Source of the DNA: Microlunatus parietis
GTDB taxonomy: Bacteria; Actinomycetota; Actinomycetes; Propionibacteriales; Propionibacteriaceae
Reading direction: 5' to 3'
Length of the DNA stretch: 64,000 nt
NCBI RefSeq assembly: GCF_013407955.1
Contig: NZ_JACCBU010000001.1
Coordinates: 3,162,001 to 3,226,000, forward strand
Shown here piece by piece: positions 34,286-42,539 of the stretch (position 1 is its first letter; each line of letters starts with the position of its first letter). The notes under the pieces were generated by a model. The model was given only the letters and a program-made list of their open reading frames with translations, had not been told where the DNA came from and ran no database searches. Position numbers and translations under genes: made by a program.

Positions 34286-35812
34286 TCAGACCTGGCCCTG
34301 GTACATCCCGACCCGGGCCAGCGGCTCCACCAGCTCCCTTTCCTCGTAGGAGAGATGAGACCGCAGCGTGTCGGTCAGCCGATCGACCGCGTGCTGGAGT
34401 TCGGTGAACTCGCCAGGAGCCTTGAGGTGCTCGACCAGCCGGCGATCCAGCTCCTCCAGCACCTCGTGGATCACCCCGTGTTCCTCGGCGAGCCGGTCCA
34501 GCACCGGCGCCAGCTCCGGGTCCGTGCTGCGCAGGTGCGGAAACATGCTGCGGTCCTCGATCGTGTGGTGCTGGGTGAGCACCCGGCAGTAGGACGCGCA
34601 GTAGGCACCCATCGCCCAGTTGTTCTGCCGCAGGGTCAGTTCGTTGATCACCGAGCGGGCCCGGGAAGCCTCGATCGTGCCCTGCTTGACCTGCTGGACC
34701 AGATCCCGCACGGTCTCCAGTTCCTGTCGCAGATGATCATGGACGTCGATCAGGTGCTGGCCGATCGCGGTCCCCTGTGGGTCGTACTCCTGCTGCGGCA
34801 CGATGTCGCGGTGCGGCCGGGCCGACTCGTCCCAGGGCTGATCGGGCAACAGCCGGGTGCCGTCGTCCGGGGTCGGCTGGACGCCGAGCCGGTCGAACAC
34901 GTCGCTGCCGGTCCCACCGGACTGGACGGGTCCGGTGGCCGGCGTCAGGTCCGGGCCGGAACCGCCGCCGCGGCGGGCGGCCGCGACCAGCTCCCGTACC
35001 GCAGGAGCGGTTTCGGCGGCGAACCGGCGCAGCGTGTTCGGGTCGTCGGCCGTGATGATGAAGGTGCCGATCCCCTCGGTCAGGGCGAGTTCGGCCAGTT
35101 CCTCGGGCCGGGTCCGGTCGAGGTTGAGCAGCCGGCGGATGTCGCTCGGGGATCGGCCGGCCGCCTCCGCCGCCTCGTCGATGATCTTGTTGCCGCGGGT
35201 CAGATCGCCCGGTTGCAGGTACGACAGCGACGGCAGCCAACCGTCGGCGGCGCGCCCGGTCAACTCGAGCATCCGCGGCTTGTAGGCACCGAGCCAGATG
35301 CCGATCCGGTGCGCCGGCGCCGGGCCACGCTTCGCGCCCTCGACCTGGTAGATCTTGCCGCGCACCCGGACCCCGCCGCGCTGCTCGGTGTCCCACAGCT
35401 CGCGCATGATCAAGATCGCATCGTCGACCGCGGCGACCGCCTCGCCGGGCGCCCGTTGCTCGCCGCCCATCGCCTTGATCGGTTCCCAGAAACCGCCGGC
35501 GCCGAGACCCAGCTCGATCCGGCCGCCGGACAGCCGGTCCAGGCTGGCCACGCTGCGGGCCAGCACCGACGGCGGCCGCAGCGGCAGGTTGAGCACATTG
35601 CCGGCCAGGCTGATCCGCTCGGTCCGGGCCGCAACGTAGCTGATCAAGGTCCAGGTGTCCAGGAACGCCGGCTGGTACGGATGGTCCTGGAAGGTGACCA
35701 GGTCGAGGCCGTCCTGCTCGGCCAGCCGGACCAGGTCGACCACCCGTTCCGGGTCGCCGGCGTCCGGAGTCAGGAACCCGCCGAACTTCAGTTCATGCCC
35801 GTAGTCCGTCAT
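34286..35812 (-). CDS. Luciferase-like (F420/FMN) monooxygenase fused to a hemerythrin domain
   Basis: A 508-residue two-domain protein. Residues 1-285 are a bacterial-luciferase-like oxidoreductase (LVTFQDHPYQPAFLDTWTLIS, RIELGLGAGGFWEPI, IGIWLGAYKPRMLELTGRAADGW), probably F420- or FMN-dependent. A Gly/Pro-rich linker runs about 290-345. Residues 350-505 are hemerythrin-like, with iron ligands in DVHDHLRQELETV, RVLTQHHTIEDRSMFPHL, EEHGVIHEVLE and HLSYEERELVEPL. The diiron module may sense or bind oxygen, linking it to the flavin chemistry (inference). ATG at 35812 follows GGAGGGG. Likely controlled by the divergent MarR gene. Confidence 0.9.
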   Translation of the reverse strand: MTDYGHELKFGGFLTPDAGDPERVVDLVRLAEQDGLDLVTFQDHPYQPAFLDTWTLISYVAARTERISLAGNVLNLPLRPPSVLARSVASLDRLSGGRIELGLGAGGFWEPIKAMGGEQRAPGEAVAAVDDAILIMRELWDTEQRGGVRVRGKIYQVEGAKRGPAPAHRIGIWLGAYKPRMLELTGRAADGWLPSLSYLQPGDLTRGNKIIDEAAEAAGRSPSDIRRLLNLDRTRPEELAELALTEGIGTFIITADDPNTLRRFAAETAPAVRELVAAARRGGGSGPDLTPATGPVQSGGTGSDVFDRLGVQPTPDDGTRLLPDQPWDESARPHRDIVPQQEYDPQGTAIGQHLIDVHDHLRQELETVRDLVQQVKQGTIEASRARSVINELTLRQNNWAMGAYCASYCRVLTQHHTIEDRSMFPHLRSTDPELAPVLDRLAEEHGVIHEVLEELDRRLVEHLKAPGEFTELQHAVDRLTDTLRSHLSYEERELVEPLARVGMYQGQV

Positions 35813-35831
35813 GCCTCGCACCCCTCCATGG

Positions 35832-35869
35832 TGATACGTCAACCTTTGTCAGAATGGATGATACATCAA
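35832..35869. promoter_or_regulatory. Twin MarR-type operator sites
   Basis: TGATACGTCAA (35832-35842) and TGATACATCAA (35859-35869) are near-palindromic (TTGATGTATCA style) and spaced 27 bases start to start in the 81-base gap between the divergent oxidoreductase and marR genes. AT-rich boxes of this form are typical MarR operators, so mutual control of both genes is likely. Confidence 0.6.
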
Positions 35870-35893
35870 CAAAATTGCGCTAGGCTGGGGCCC

Positions 35894-36382
35894 ATGGCTC
35901 GCGGTGCGCCCCTGACCCCGGCCCAGGTCGCGGCCTGGCGCCGGTTCCACCGCATGCAGTCGCAGTTGATCGGGGTGCTCGGCCGGGAGTTGGCCCAGGC
36001 CACCGGGCTGTCCGAGGCCGACCACGAGGTGCTGGCCGCGCTGGCCGAAGCGCCGAAGGGAACCCTGCGGGCCCGGGACCTGCGCTGGGAGCTGGCCTGG
36101 GAGAAGAGCCGGCTGTCGCACCAGTTGCGGCGGATGGAGCAGCGCGGACTGGTCCGCCGCACCGAGTGCACCGAGGACTCCCGCGGCACGGTCATCGTGA
36201 TCACCGCCGCCGGCCGGACGGCCCGCCGGGCCGCGGACCGGTTCCAGCAGGAGCGGATCCGGGTGCATCTGGTCGACGCCCTCGACCCGGCCCAGCTCGA
36301 AGCGCTCGGGGAGATCAGCGAGCTCGTCCTGCACCGCCTGGGCATCGCCTGCACCGAGGCCCGCTCAGCCGAACCCGCCTAA
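35894..36382 (+). CDS. MarR-family transcriptional regulator
   Basis: A 162-residue winged-helix regulator. Helix alpha-1 is VAAWRRFHRMQSQLIGVLGREL. The recognition region reads LRARDLRWELAWEKSRLSHQLRRMEQRGLVRR and the wing ECTEDSRGTVIVITAAGR, with the conserved Asp-Ser-Arg-Gly. C-terminal helices dimerise. It is divergent from the luciferase/hemerythrin fusion and probably represses it, responding to a phenolic or oxidant ligand as in other MarR proteins (inference). ATG at 35894; only a weak GGGG precedes it. Confidence 0.9.
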   Translation: MARGAPLTPAQVAAWRRFHRMQSQLIGVLGRELAQATGLSEADHEVLAALAEAPKGTLRARDLRWELAWEKSRLSHQLRRMEQRGLVRRTECTEDSRGTVIVITAAGRTARRAADRFQQERIRVHLVDALDPAQLEALGEISELVLHRLGIACTEARSAEPA

Positions 36383-36476
36383 CCCCTCCGCCGACCAGTC
36401 ACAAAAGCAGCGGTCTTTGCGGCGTGTCGCGGCACAACTGACCGGTCGGTCGCACCGGCAGACTCCAAGCCCAGAA

Positions 36477-36968
36477 TCAGTAGTGAGTCGTGAGGCCGAA
36501 GGCACGGCGCAACTGCGCCATGTCGTGCCGGTCGCGGTCGGCCGGTTCGTAGCCCTGGTGGAACCTGATCTGCTGTTCGGCCGACAGACACGGCACCGGA
36601 GTTTCGTTGATCATGCCGGTGACGAAGCAGTCGGCCGGGTAGTGGAACGGATGATCGGGATCGAGGGAGGCCTGCCCGGCCGAGCCGTCCGGGGCGAACA
36701 CCAGCGGATGCAGGTCGAGTTCGCGGCCGTCCGGGTGCGCCATGACGAACCGGATCGGGTACCAGTCCAGGCCCCGGACGAAGCCCGCCGCCGCGAGGGA
36801 CGTGAGCAGAGCCGGCTCCTGTTCCCGCCGGTGCATCAGGTCAAGATCACGATGATCACGGGTCTGCCGTCCGACCAGCGCGTCGATCCCCCACCCGCCG
36901 CCGATCCACACCTCGGCACCGGCGCGCCGGATCAGCCCGAGCACCTCCAGCACGTCGTCCGCCGTCAT
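36477..36968 (-). CDS. Nucleotidyltransferase-domain protein (lincosamide/aminoglycoside ANT-like)
   Basis: A 163-residue minimal nucleotidyltransferase. The core is GGWGIDALVGRQTRDHRDLDLM, with two metal-binding aspartates in the HRDLDL segment, followed by FVMAHPDGRELDLHPL carrying the third Asp. It resembles LinA/LinB and other small ANT enzymes that adenylylate antibiotics, but family members also have unknown housekeeping roles. ATG 36968 is preceded immediately by an in-frame GTG. It is divergent from the isochorismatase-like gene, with 48 bases between starts. Confidence 0.78.
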   Translation of the reverse strand: MTADDVLEVLGLIRRAGAEVWIGGGWGIDALVGRQTRDHRDLDLMHRREQEPALLTSLAAAGFVRGLDWYPIRFVMAHPDGRELDLHPLVFAPDGSAGQASLDPDHPFHYPADCFVTGMINETPVPCLSAEQQIRFHQGYEPADRDRHDMAQLRRAFGLTTHY

Positions 36969-37016
36969 CACGCGGGCCAGGGTACTCGCGCCGTCGTCCC
37001 GACTAGGCTCCTGATC

Positions 37017-37535
37017 ATGGCCGACCTCTTCGACCCCCGCCGCACCGCGCTGGTGCTGATCGACCTGATAGACCGCATCGTCGACCAACCTCTGCAGCCG
37101 CGTCCGGGCCGCGAGGTGGTCGCCACGGCCGAATCGCTCGCGACGGCGTTCCGGGAGCACGGTGCGCCGGTCGTCCTGGTCCGGGTCGAGCGCCCGAACG
37201 TGGCCGAGCAGCCGCCGGGCAGCGGGCTGGTCGCCGGGCTGCTGCAGGACGGCGACGTCGAGATCGTCAAGCGGACCATCGGCGGGTTCCAGGGCACCGG
37301 CCTGGACGACCGGCTCCGGGAGCGGAACGTCGAAACGCTGGTGTTCGCCGGCATCGCGACCAACCTCGGCGTCGAGTCGACGGCCCGGGCGGCGCTGGAC
37401 CATGGCTACCGGTTGATCTTCGTCGAGGATGCGATGACGGCGTTCACCGCGGAAGAACACCAGGCGGCGGTGGAGCTCGACTTCCCACGCCTGGGTACGG
37501 TGATCGCGGCGGCCGACCTCGGCTTCACCGGTTGA
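37017..37535 (+). CDS. Isochorismatase-like protein lacking the catalytic cysteine
   Basis: A 172-residue cysteine-hydrolase-superfamily protein. Asp16 (ALVLIDLIDR) and Lys85 (VEIVKRTIGGF) of the usual triad are present, but the nucleophile position in GIATNLGVESTARAA is Gly118 instead of Cys. It may therefore act like isochorismatases that do not use a nucleophilic Cys, or be non-catalytic. There is no signal peptide. The 3' end overlaps the convergent glycosidase-like gene by 11 bases. Confidence 0.82.
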   Translation: MADLFDPRRTALVLIDLIDRIVDQPLQPRPGREVVATAESLATAFREHGAPVVLVRVERPNVAEQPPGSGLVAGLLQDGDVEIVKRTIGGFQGTGLDDRLRERNVETLVFAGIATNLGVESTARAALDHGYRLIFVEDAMTAFTAEEHQAAVELDFPRLGTVIAAADLGFTG

Positions 37536-39642
37536 TCTGGACGGCGGTGCCGGACGGGTCGCCGGGATGGCGAACCCACAGAACGCCGGTGGCCGCCTCG
37601 TGATCCCAGTCGGCGCCCGCGACGCCGTCGACCCGGATCTCGCCCGGCCGTTCGGGCAGCCGCAGCGCAGTGATCGCCTCGATCCCGGCCGGCACCTCGC
37701 AGACATGGCTGATCCGGTCGCCGTCGATCTCTTGATCACGAATCCGACCGGCGGAGGCGAGCACTTCGCCGGGGCGCGGCTCATGATCGAGATCGCGGAG
37801 CCAGACCACGTCGCCGGGAATCGCCGTGCGTTCGGTGATCACCGGCAGGTCCGGGTCCAGCAGATCGAGATAGCGGCCGGTCAGCGAGATCGACTCGGCC
37901 GCCTCGGACAGCACCGCTCCGATCAGGTACGGGCCCCGGTGGACCGAGAGCCAGCCGCCCGATCGCCACTCCTGCCCGGCGGCCTCGGCCAGCCCGCGGA
38001 TCGCGGCGACCAGGTCGCCGGCGGATTCCGGGCTGTCGGTGAAGCCGGCCGGATCCTCGGCGACGAACCGTACCCAACCCTTGCCGACCGGCACCGGCTC
38101 CGCCGTTCCATGATCGACACCGAGCGTTTCGGCCAGGTGGTGACCGGGCGTCGGATACCGGCCGGTCCACCAGGACCGGATACCGTGGTACGGATCCGCG
38201 CCGTCCCCGACATGGAGCAGCGCGCCGCCGCGGCGCACCCAGCCGGCCAGGATCTCGTTGATCACCGGCAGCCGCGGCTTCTGGAACTCGTAACTGAGGA
38301 TGATCAGGTCATGATCATCGAGCGTGGTCGGGTCGTCCAGCAGCGCCTCCAGCTGCACCGGCACCACCCGCCGGCCGGCGAACAGTGGCGGCAGGGCGAG
38401 CCCGTAGAAGGCCGAGAAGTCCAGCAGCCTTCGAGATTCCTCGCTCGGCGTGCCCTGCAGGCCGTCATACTTCTCACCGCTCCCGGCTCCCGGTAGCCAG
38501 CGCTGGAACATCGCCGTGTCGGACAGCATCACACCGATCCGCGGCCCGCCGGTCTCGACCGAGACGTCGGCTTGATCAAGATCACGTAGCGCGTTCATCG
38601 TGATCAGGTACGAGGTCGCGTAGTCGGCCGGGATCGGCACCCGTTCGCCGCTGCCCTCTCGGAGGTAGCGCCCGGTGAAGACCCGGCGCGGCCACGGCGT
38701 CACCTCGAATCGGTCCACGCCAGGATGCAGCAGCGAGGCGACCAGGGTCCGGTGGTAGTTGTCCCGGTAGTCCTCCCAGGTCCGGCCCGGATGATCTTCG
38801 ATCGGGTCGTGCAGGAACCACAGCGTGCGATCCGTGCCGCGGGTCAGGTCCTGCGCGATGCCGTACTCGAGGAAGGCCGTCTCGAAGGTCCGCTCGGCGT
38901 GCCGGCCGGCGTAGACGTTCGGCGTCCGCGACGTGCCGGTCCAGACCTGTGCGATCGCCCCGTGCACGGCCGGCAGCTCACGGAGCCGCGATTCCGGGCT
39001 GACGATCTGCCACTGGGTGTAGTTGAGCAGGCTGTGCGTCGGCACGTAGCAGCGCAGGTCCCGGCCGCGGTGCAGGGCCCGGTCGCGCAGCACCGTGGTG
39101 ACCCGGTCGAGGCTGCGAGTCAGCAGATGCTGCATCAGCTGGCCGGACCGGTAGTGGGCCTCGACCGAGGAGTGCGGCGGCTGCCACGGCTCGCCGTAGT
39201 AGGCGAGCCATTCGCGGCGGAACGACTCGGCATAGCCCCCGCGGGCCCAGAACTCGGGCTCCTCGAGGTGCAGCCCGTCAAGATCAAGATCGACGATCGG
39301 CGCCAGCTTCTCGATCAGGTACTCGGTGAAGGTGATCGTCGGCACCAGATAAGGGATGTCGGTGCTCTCGCCGTGCAGGATCGGCCTGCCGTCGGCGTCG
39401 GTCTGCGCGTCGGACCAGTGATCGGTACCGTCCCAGCGACCGTCCAGATAGTCCTGGTACTTCCCCCAGGAGATGCCGGTCATCAGGTGGACTCGATAGC
39501 CGGCCTCGCGCCAGCGGGCGATCCGCTCGGCGGTGCTGTCGTCGAGCCCGTACACCATGACGAAGTCGGTCCGAAGATCGATCCGCGGATCGTACGGCGC
39601 GCTTTCCTGGAATCCGGTCGCTTCGCGTGATCGAGAATCCAT
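37525..39642 (-). CDS. Large glycosidase-like protein, family not assigned
   Basis: A 705-residue cytoplasmic-looking protein. Residues 20-340 resemble a TIM barrel: FVMVYGLDDSTAERIARWRE, LMTGISWGKYQDYLDGRWDG, LDLDGLHLEEPEFWARGGY (a Glu-Glu pair) and QVWTGTSRTPNVY. Residues 380-530 look like the glutamine-amidotransferase-like middle domain of GH42-type enzymes (IGVMLSDTAMFQRW, LIILSYEFQKPRLPVINEIL, WVRRGGALLHVGDG). A beta domain ends the protein. The layout suggests a glycoside hydrolase, but I cannot name a family or substrate. ATG at 39642 follows GAGGGGA. Confidence 0.6.
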   Translation of the reverse strand: MDSRSREATGFQESAPYDPRIDLRTDFVMVYGLDDSTAERIARWREAGYRVHLMTGISWGKYQDYLDGRWDGTDHWSDAQTDADGRPILHGESTDIPYLVPTITFTEYLIEKLAPIVDLDLDGLHLEEPEFWARGGYAESFRREWLAYYGEPWQPPHSSVEAHYRSGQLMQHLLTRSLDRVTTVLRDRALHRGRDLRCYVPTHSLLNYTQWQIVSPESRLRELPAVHGAIAQVWTGTSRTPNVYAGRHAERTFETAFLEYGIAQDLTRGTDRTLWFLHDPIEDHPGRTWEDYRDNYHRTLVASLLHPGVDRFEVTPWPRRVFTGRYLREGSGERVPIPADYATSYLITMNALRDLDQADVSVETGGPRIGVMLSDTAMFQRWLPGAGSGEKYDGLQGTPSEESRRLLDFSAFYGLALPPLFAGRRVVPVQLEALLDDPTTLDDHDLIILSYEFQKPRLPVINEILAGWVRRGGALLHVGDGADPYHGIRSWWTGRYPTPGHHLAETLGVDHGTAEPVPVGKGWVRFVAEDPAGFTDSPESAGDLVAAIRGLAEAAGQEWRSGGWLSVHRGPYLIGAVLSEAAESISLTGRYLDLLDPDLPVITERTAIPGDVVWLRDLDHEPRPGEVLASAGRIRDQEIDGDRISHVCEVPAGIEAITALRLPERPGEIRVDGVAGADWDHEAATGVLWVRHPGDPSGTAVQINR

Positions 39643-39820
39643 GGCGAGTCCCCTCGTCGGTCGTCGGCAGCACCATTCTCCCGGTGGTCCGGCGAGGGCA
39701 ACGGTCCGGGGGACGGCTCGACCCCTCGACGGATGCCGCGATTGGGCGCACGATGGGTTCTTCAGCACTCGGGGACGTCAGGAAATCAGGGGATCTGGGA
39801 TTGAGGGGTTCAGCGGCATC

Positions 39821-41209
39821 ATGACTCACGACGTTTGGCAGGAGAGGGCACGCGACCACCTGTTGCTGCACTTCTCCAAGCAACGGATCGACGACCTGCT
39901 GGTGATCGAGCGGGGCGACGGGCCGTATGTGTTCGACACCGACGGGCGGCGCTACATCGACTCGCTGTCCAGCCTGTTCTGCGCACAGCTCGGTTATTCG
40001 TACGGCGAGGAGATGGCGGAGGCGGCCAGCCGGCAGCTCAGCACGCTCGCCTTCCACACGACCTGGGCGACCGCCCATCCGACCGCGATCGAACTGGCCG
40101 AGGCGATCTCCGCCCGGGCACCGGCCGAGGACTACCGGGTCTTCTTCACCAGTGGCGGGTCGGAAGCGGTCGAGGCCGCCTGGAAGCTGGCCCGGGAGCA
40201 CTTCATCGCGATCGGCCAACCGCAGCGGACCAAGGCGATCGCCCGCAAGACCGCCTATCACGGAGTGACTCTCGGCGCGTTGTCCTTCACCGGGCTGCCG
40301 GGCTATGCGGCGGGCTTCGGGCCGGCGCCGGTCGAGGTCACCCATGTCTCCAACACCAACGCCTACCGTGCCCCGGACGGCACCGACCCGGTCGCGTTCC
40401 GGGACCGGCTGCTGGCCGAGGTCGAGCACGCGATCATCGACGCCGGGCCGGACACCGTCGCCATGATCATCGCCGAGCCGGTGCAGAACTCCGGTGGCTG
40501 CCTGGTGCCGCCACCCGGCTATTGGGCCGGACTGCGCCGGATCGCCGACCGGTACGGCATTCTGTTGATGGCGGACGAGGTGATCACCGGGTTCGGCCGG
40601 CTCGGCGAATGGTTCGGCATCACCGCCGAGTCCATCGCACCGGACCTGATCAGCATCGCGAAGGGCCTCACGTCGGCGTATGCGCCGATGGGCGGAGTGC
40701 TCGCCCGGTCCCGGGTGATCGATCCCATGATCAGCACCGGCTCACCGTTCCGGCACGGCATCACGTTCGGCGGGCATCCGTTGAGTGCGGCCATCGCGCT
40801 GCGCAACATCGAGATCTTCGAACGGGATCGGATCCTGGAGAACGTACGGGCACAATCCCCGCACCTCGCCGCCGAACTGCTGTCCCTGCGCTCGCTGCCG
40901 ATCGTCGGTGACGTCCGCGGCTCCGGATTCTTCTGGGCCGTCGAGCTGGTCAAGGACGAACGCGGCACCCGCTTCGATCAGTCCGAACGGGACTTCCTGC
41001 TCCGCAGCTATCTCCCCCGTAAACTCCGGGCAGCCGGCCTGATCGCCCGCCCGGACGACCGAGGCGACAGCGTCGTCCAGATCGCCCCGCCCTTGATCAG
41101 CGACCGCGACCTGCTCGACGAGATCGTCGCCCGCCTCGGCGACGTCCTCGAAGACGCCGGCCACGAGATGAGCCTGATCGGCACACGAACCCCGGCGCAC
41201 GTGGGCTGA
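39821..41209 (+). CDS. Class III PLP-dependent aminotransferase
   Basis: A 462-residue omega-type aminotransferase. It has YIDSLSSLFCAQLGYSYGEE, FFTSGGSEAVEAAWKLARE (phosphate cup), KTAYHGVTLGALS, LLMADEVITGFGRLG (Asp binding the pyridine nitrogen), and the Schiff-base Lys in SIAKGLTSAYAPMG. ITFGGHPLSAAIALRN follows. It transfers amino groups between an amine or omega-amino acid and a keto acid such as pyruvate; substrate uncertain. It could make aldehydes for the gabD2-like dehydrogenase, though the two are 35 kb apart. Divergent from the glycosidase-like gene. Confidence 0.9.
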   Translation: MTHDVWQERARDHLLLHFSKQRIDDLLVIERGDGPYVFDTDGRRYIDSLSSLFCAQLGYSYGEEMAEAASRQLSTLAFHTTWATAHPTAIELAEAISARAPAEDYRVFFTSGGSEAVEAAWKLAREHFIAIGQPQRTKAIARKTAYHGVTLGALSFTGLPGYAAGFGPAPVEVTHVSNTNAYRAPDGTDPVAFRDRLLAEVEHAIIDAGPDTVAMIIAEPVQNSGGCLVPPPGYWAGLRRIADRYGILLMADEVITGFGRLGEWFGITAESIAPDLISIAKGLTSAYAPMGGVLARSRVIDPMISTGSPFRHGITFGGHPLSAAIALRNIEIFERDRILENVRAQSPHLAAELLSLRSLPIVGDVRGSGFFWAVELVKDERGTRFDQSERDFLLRSYLPRKLRAAGLIARPDDRGDSVVQIAPPLISDRDLLDEIVARLGDVLEDAGHEMSLIGTRTPAHVG

Positions 41210-41215
41210 CGAGCT

Positions 41216-41487
41216 TCAGGAATCCTCGTCGATGACCGGCACCGGAGCGTACAGAGTCAGTGGACGGACTCCGGTGCCGGTCATCGCCAACGCCCACGGC
41301 CCGGCTCCCCGCTTGGTGATCTCGCGCGCGAGCCGAGGTTCATGCCAGAGGAAGAGCTCTAGCTGATCATGACGATGAGCTCATGATCAGCGATCACCGG
41401 CATCCAATCGAATCGAGTGCGCCGAGCCCGACCTCGGGAAACCTCCGTCGATCCGGGTAGCCGATGTCGTCCCGGGCCTGGACGGCA
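41216..41487 (-). pseudogene. Decayed toxin remnant behind the DUF433 antitoxin
   Basis: Directly after the antitoxin stop, minus-strand fragments in different frames read ARDDIGYPDRRRFPEVGLGA, then FDWMPVIADHELIVMIS and a stop, then ELFLWHEPRLAREITKRGAG and WALAMTG to the stop at 41216. As I recall the VapC45/DUF5615 PIN-like toxins, this order matches their middle and C-terminal parts. No N-terminal PIN core is present. So the toxin seems to be dead through deletions and frameshifts. The assignment rests on remembered family patterns and context, not a search. Confidence 0.45.
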
Positions 41488-42165
41488 TCAGGCGGCGCGC
41501 CCGCTTCCGGCGATCAACTCGAACCGCAGCGCCTCATCGATCTGCGTCGCGGTCAGGTCGTAGAGGTCGGCCAACTCCTCACGGCTGGTACCGGCCCGGA
41601 AGTCCTCCGCCAGCGATTCTGTCCGCACGTTGCGGATCGCAGGTTGCCCGAAGGATCGACTCGGATCGATCATGACGCCGGGCGTGCGGAGATCCGGCCG
41701 AAGCCGAATCACCACATCTGTGTCGTACTCGACCGCTGACCGGAACCTCTCGGTGGTCTCGGTCAGGACCAATTGACCGTTGCGGACGACCACGAGTTGG
41801 AGGGACTTCTCCAAGCCGACCTCGTCCTGCACGACCCGGACCAGTTCCCGGCCTTCGACGTCGAGAAAAGGCCGAGCGACTGCCAACGGATAGTCGCCGA
41901 ACTCCTCCCGGAGGCGAACGACCGCCGGCCGAAGACGCTGCACGGGCACGTCTCGTCGGAACTCAGCGAGTAGGCGAGATTCCACCATTTCACCCCAGGT
42001 GACAGAGTCCGAGCCAGTCGCCGCCGGTCGCAGGACCGGGTCGTAGTAGCGACCGGCCCGCACGTAGCCCTCGAGCCAACGGCGGGCTGTCCCGGTGCGC
42101 AGGCCGACCAGGCGATCCACGTCCGCATAGGAGTAGATCGCACGGTCCAGCACAGAGTTGCCCAT
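41488..42165 (-). CDS. DUF433-domain antitoxin (VapB45-like) with MerR-like N-terminus
   Basis: A 225-residue protein. The N-terminus (IYSYADVDRLVGLRTGTARRWLEGY) looks like a MerR-type helix-turn-helix, and the C-terminal DUF433 domain has GVMIDPSRSFGQPAIRNVRT, FRAGTSREELADLYDLTATQIDEALRFE. Proteins of this form are antitoxins of VapBC45-type modules. The expected toxin gene downstream is only a remnant, so this is probably an orphan antitoxin or an autonomous regulator. ATG at 42165; upstream in-frame codons have no ribosome site. Confidence 0.8.
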   Translation of the reverse strand: MGNSVLDRAIYSYADVDRLVGLRTGTARRWLEGYVRAGRYYDPVLRPAATGSDSVTWGEMVESRLLAEFRRDVPVQRLRPAVVRLREEFGDYPLAVARPFLDVEGRELVRVVQDEVGLEKSLQLVVVRNGQLVLTETTERFRSAVEYDTDVVIRLRPDLRTPGVMIDPSRSFGQPAIRNVRTESLAEDFRAGTSREELADLYDLTATQIDEALRFELIAGSGRAA

Positions 42166-42539
42166 GCAGGCAATCTTGGCACCTACCACCGACATTTCCT
42201 CGGATCGCACCTAGCGAAGGGCGACGTGTGAGCGCTGGTGACGTGATCAGTCACCTTCGGTTCCGGGCCACCCTGCAAGCCCGGTCCGAAACACGTCGAG
42301 CGGACGCGTTGACCTCGTTTCCGGCCGATTTTTCGGGTCAAGGAGTCCGCTCAGTGATGGCGCGCCGGACTCCGAGGGGACGGGGTGGTAGAACGGTTTC
42401 GTGATGTCCCGAGCTAGCTAGCCCGTTCGCGAAGTTCTCCTCACGCGACGGGCCGCACCCGAATCGTCTTCTGCGCAGGTCTGGCCCTGGCCCCGGATCC
42501 GGGGTCGCATTCAGCGTGCTCGCATTCACCTGAAGGGAC
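42166..42539. other. Intergenic region with small palindromes
   Basis: 374 bases without a gene. A near-palindrome GGTGACGTGATCAGTCACC lies at 42237-42255, about 70 bases before the antitoxin start, and could be its operator. The methyltransferase promoter must also be here. Nothing else is recognisable. Confidence 0.4.

Noticed and set aside
34355..35893. Long plus-strand open frame running into the MarR gene
   Set aside because: It is the shadow of the luciferase/hemerythrin gene on the other strand; only the part from 35894 matches a family.
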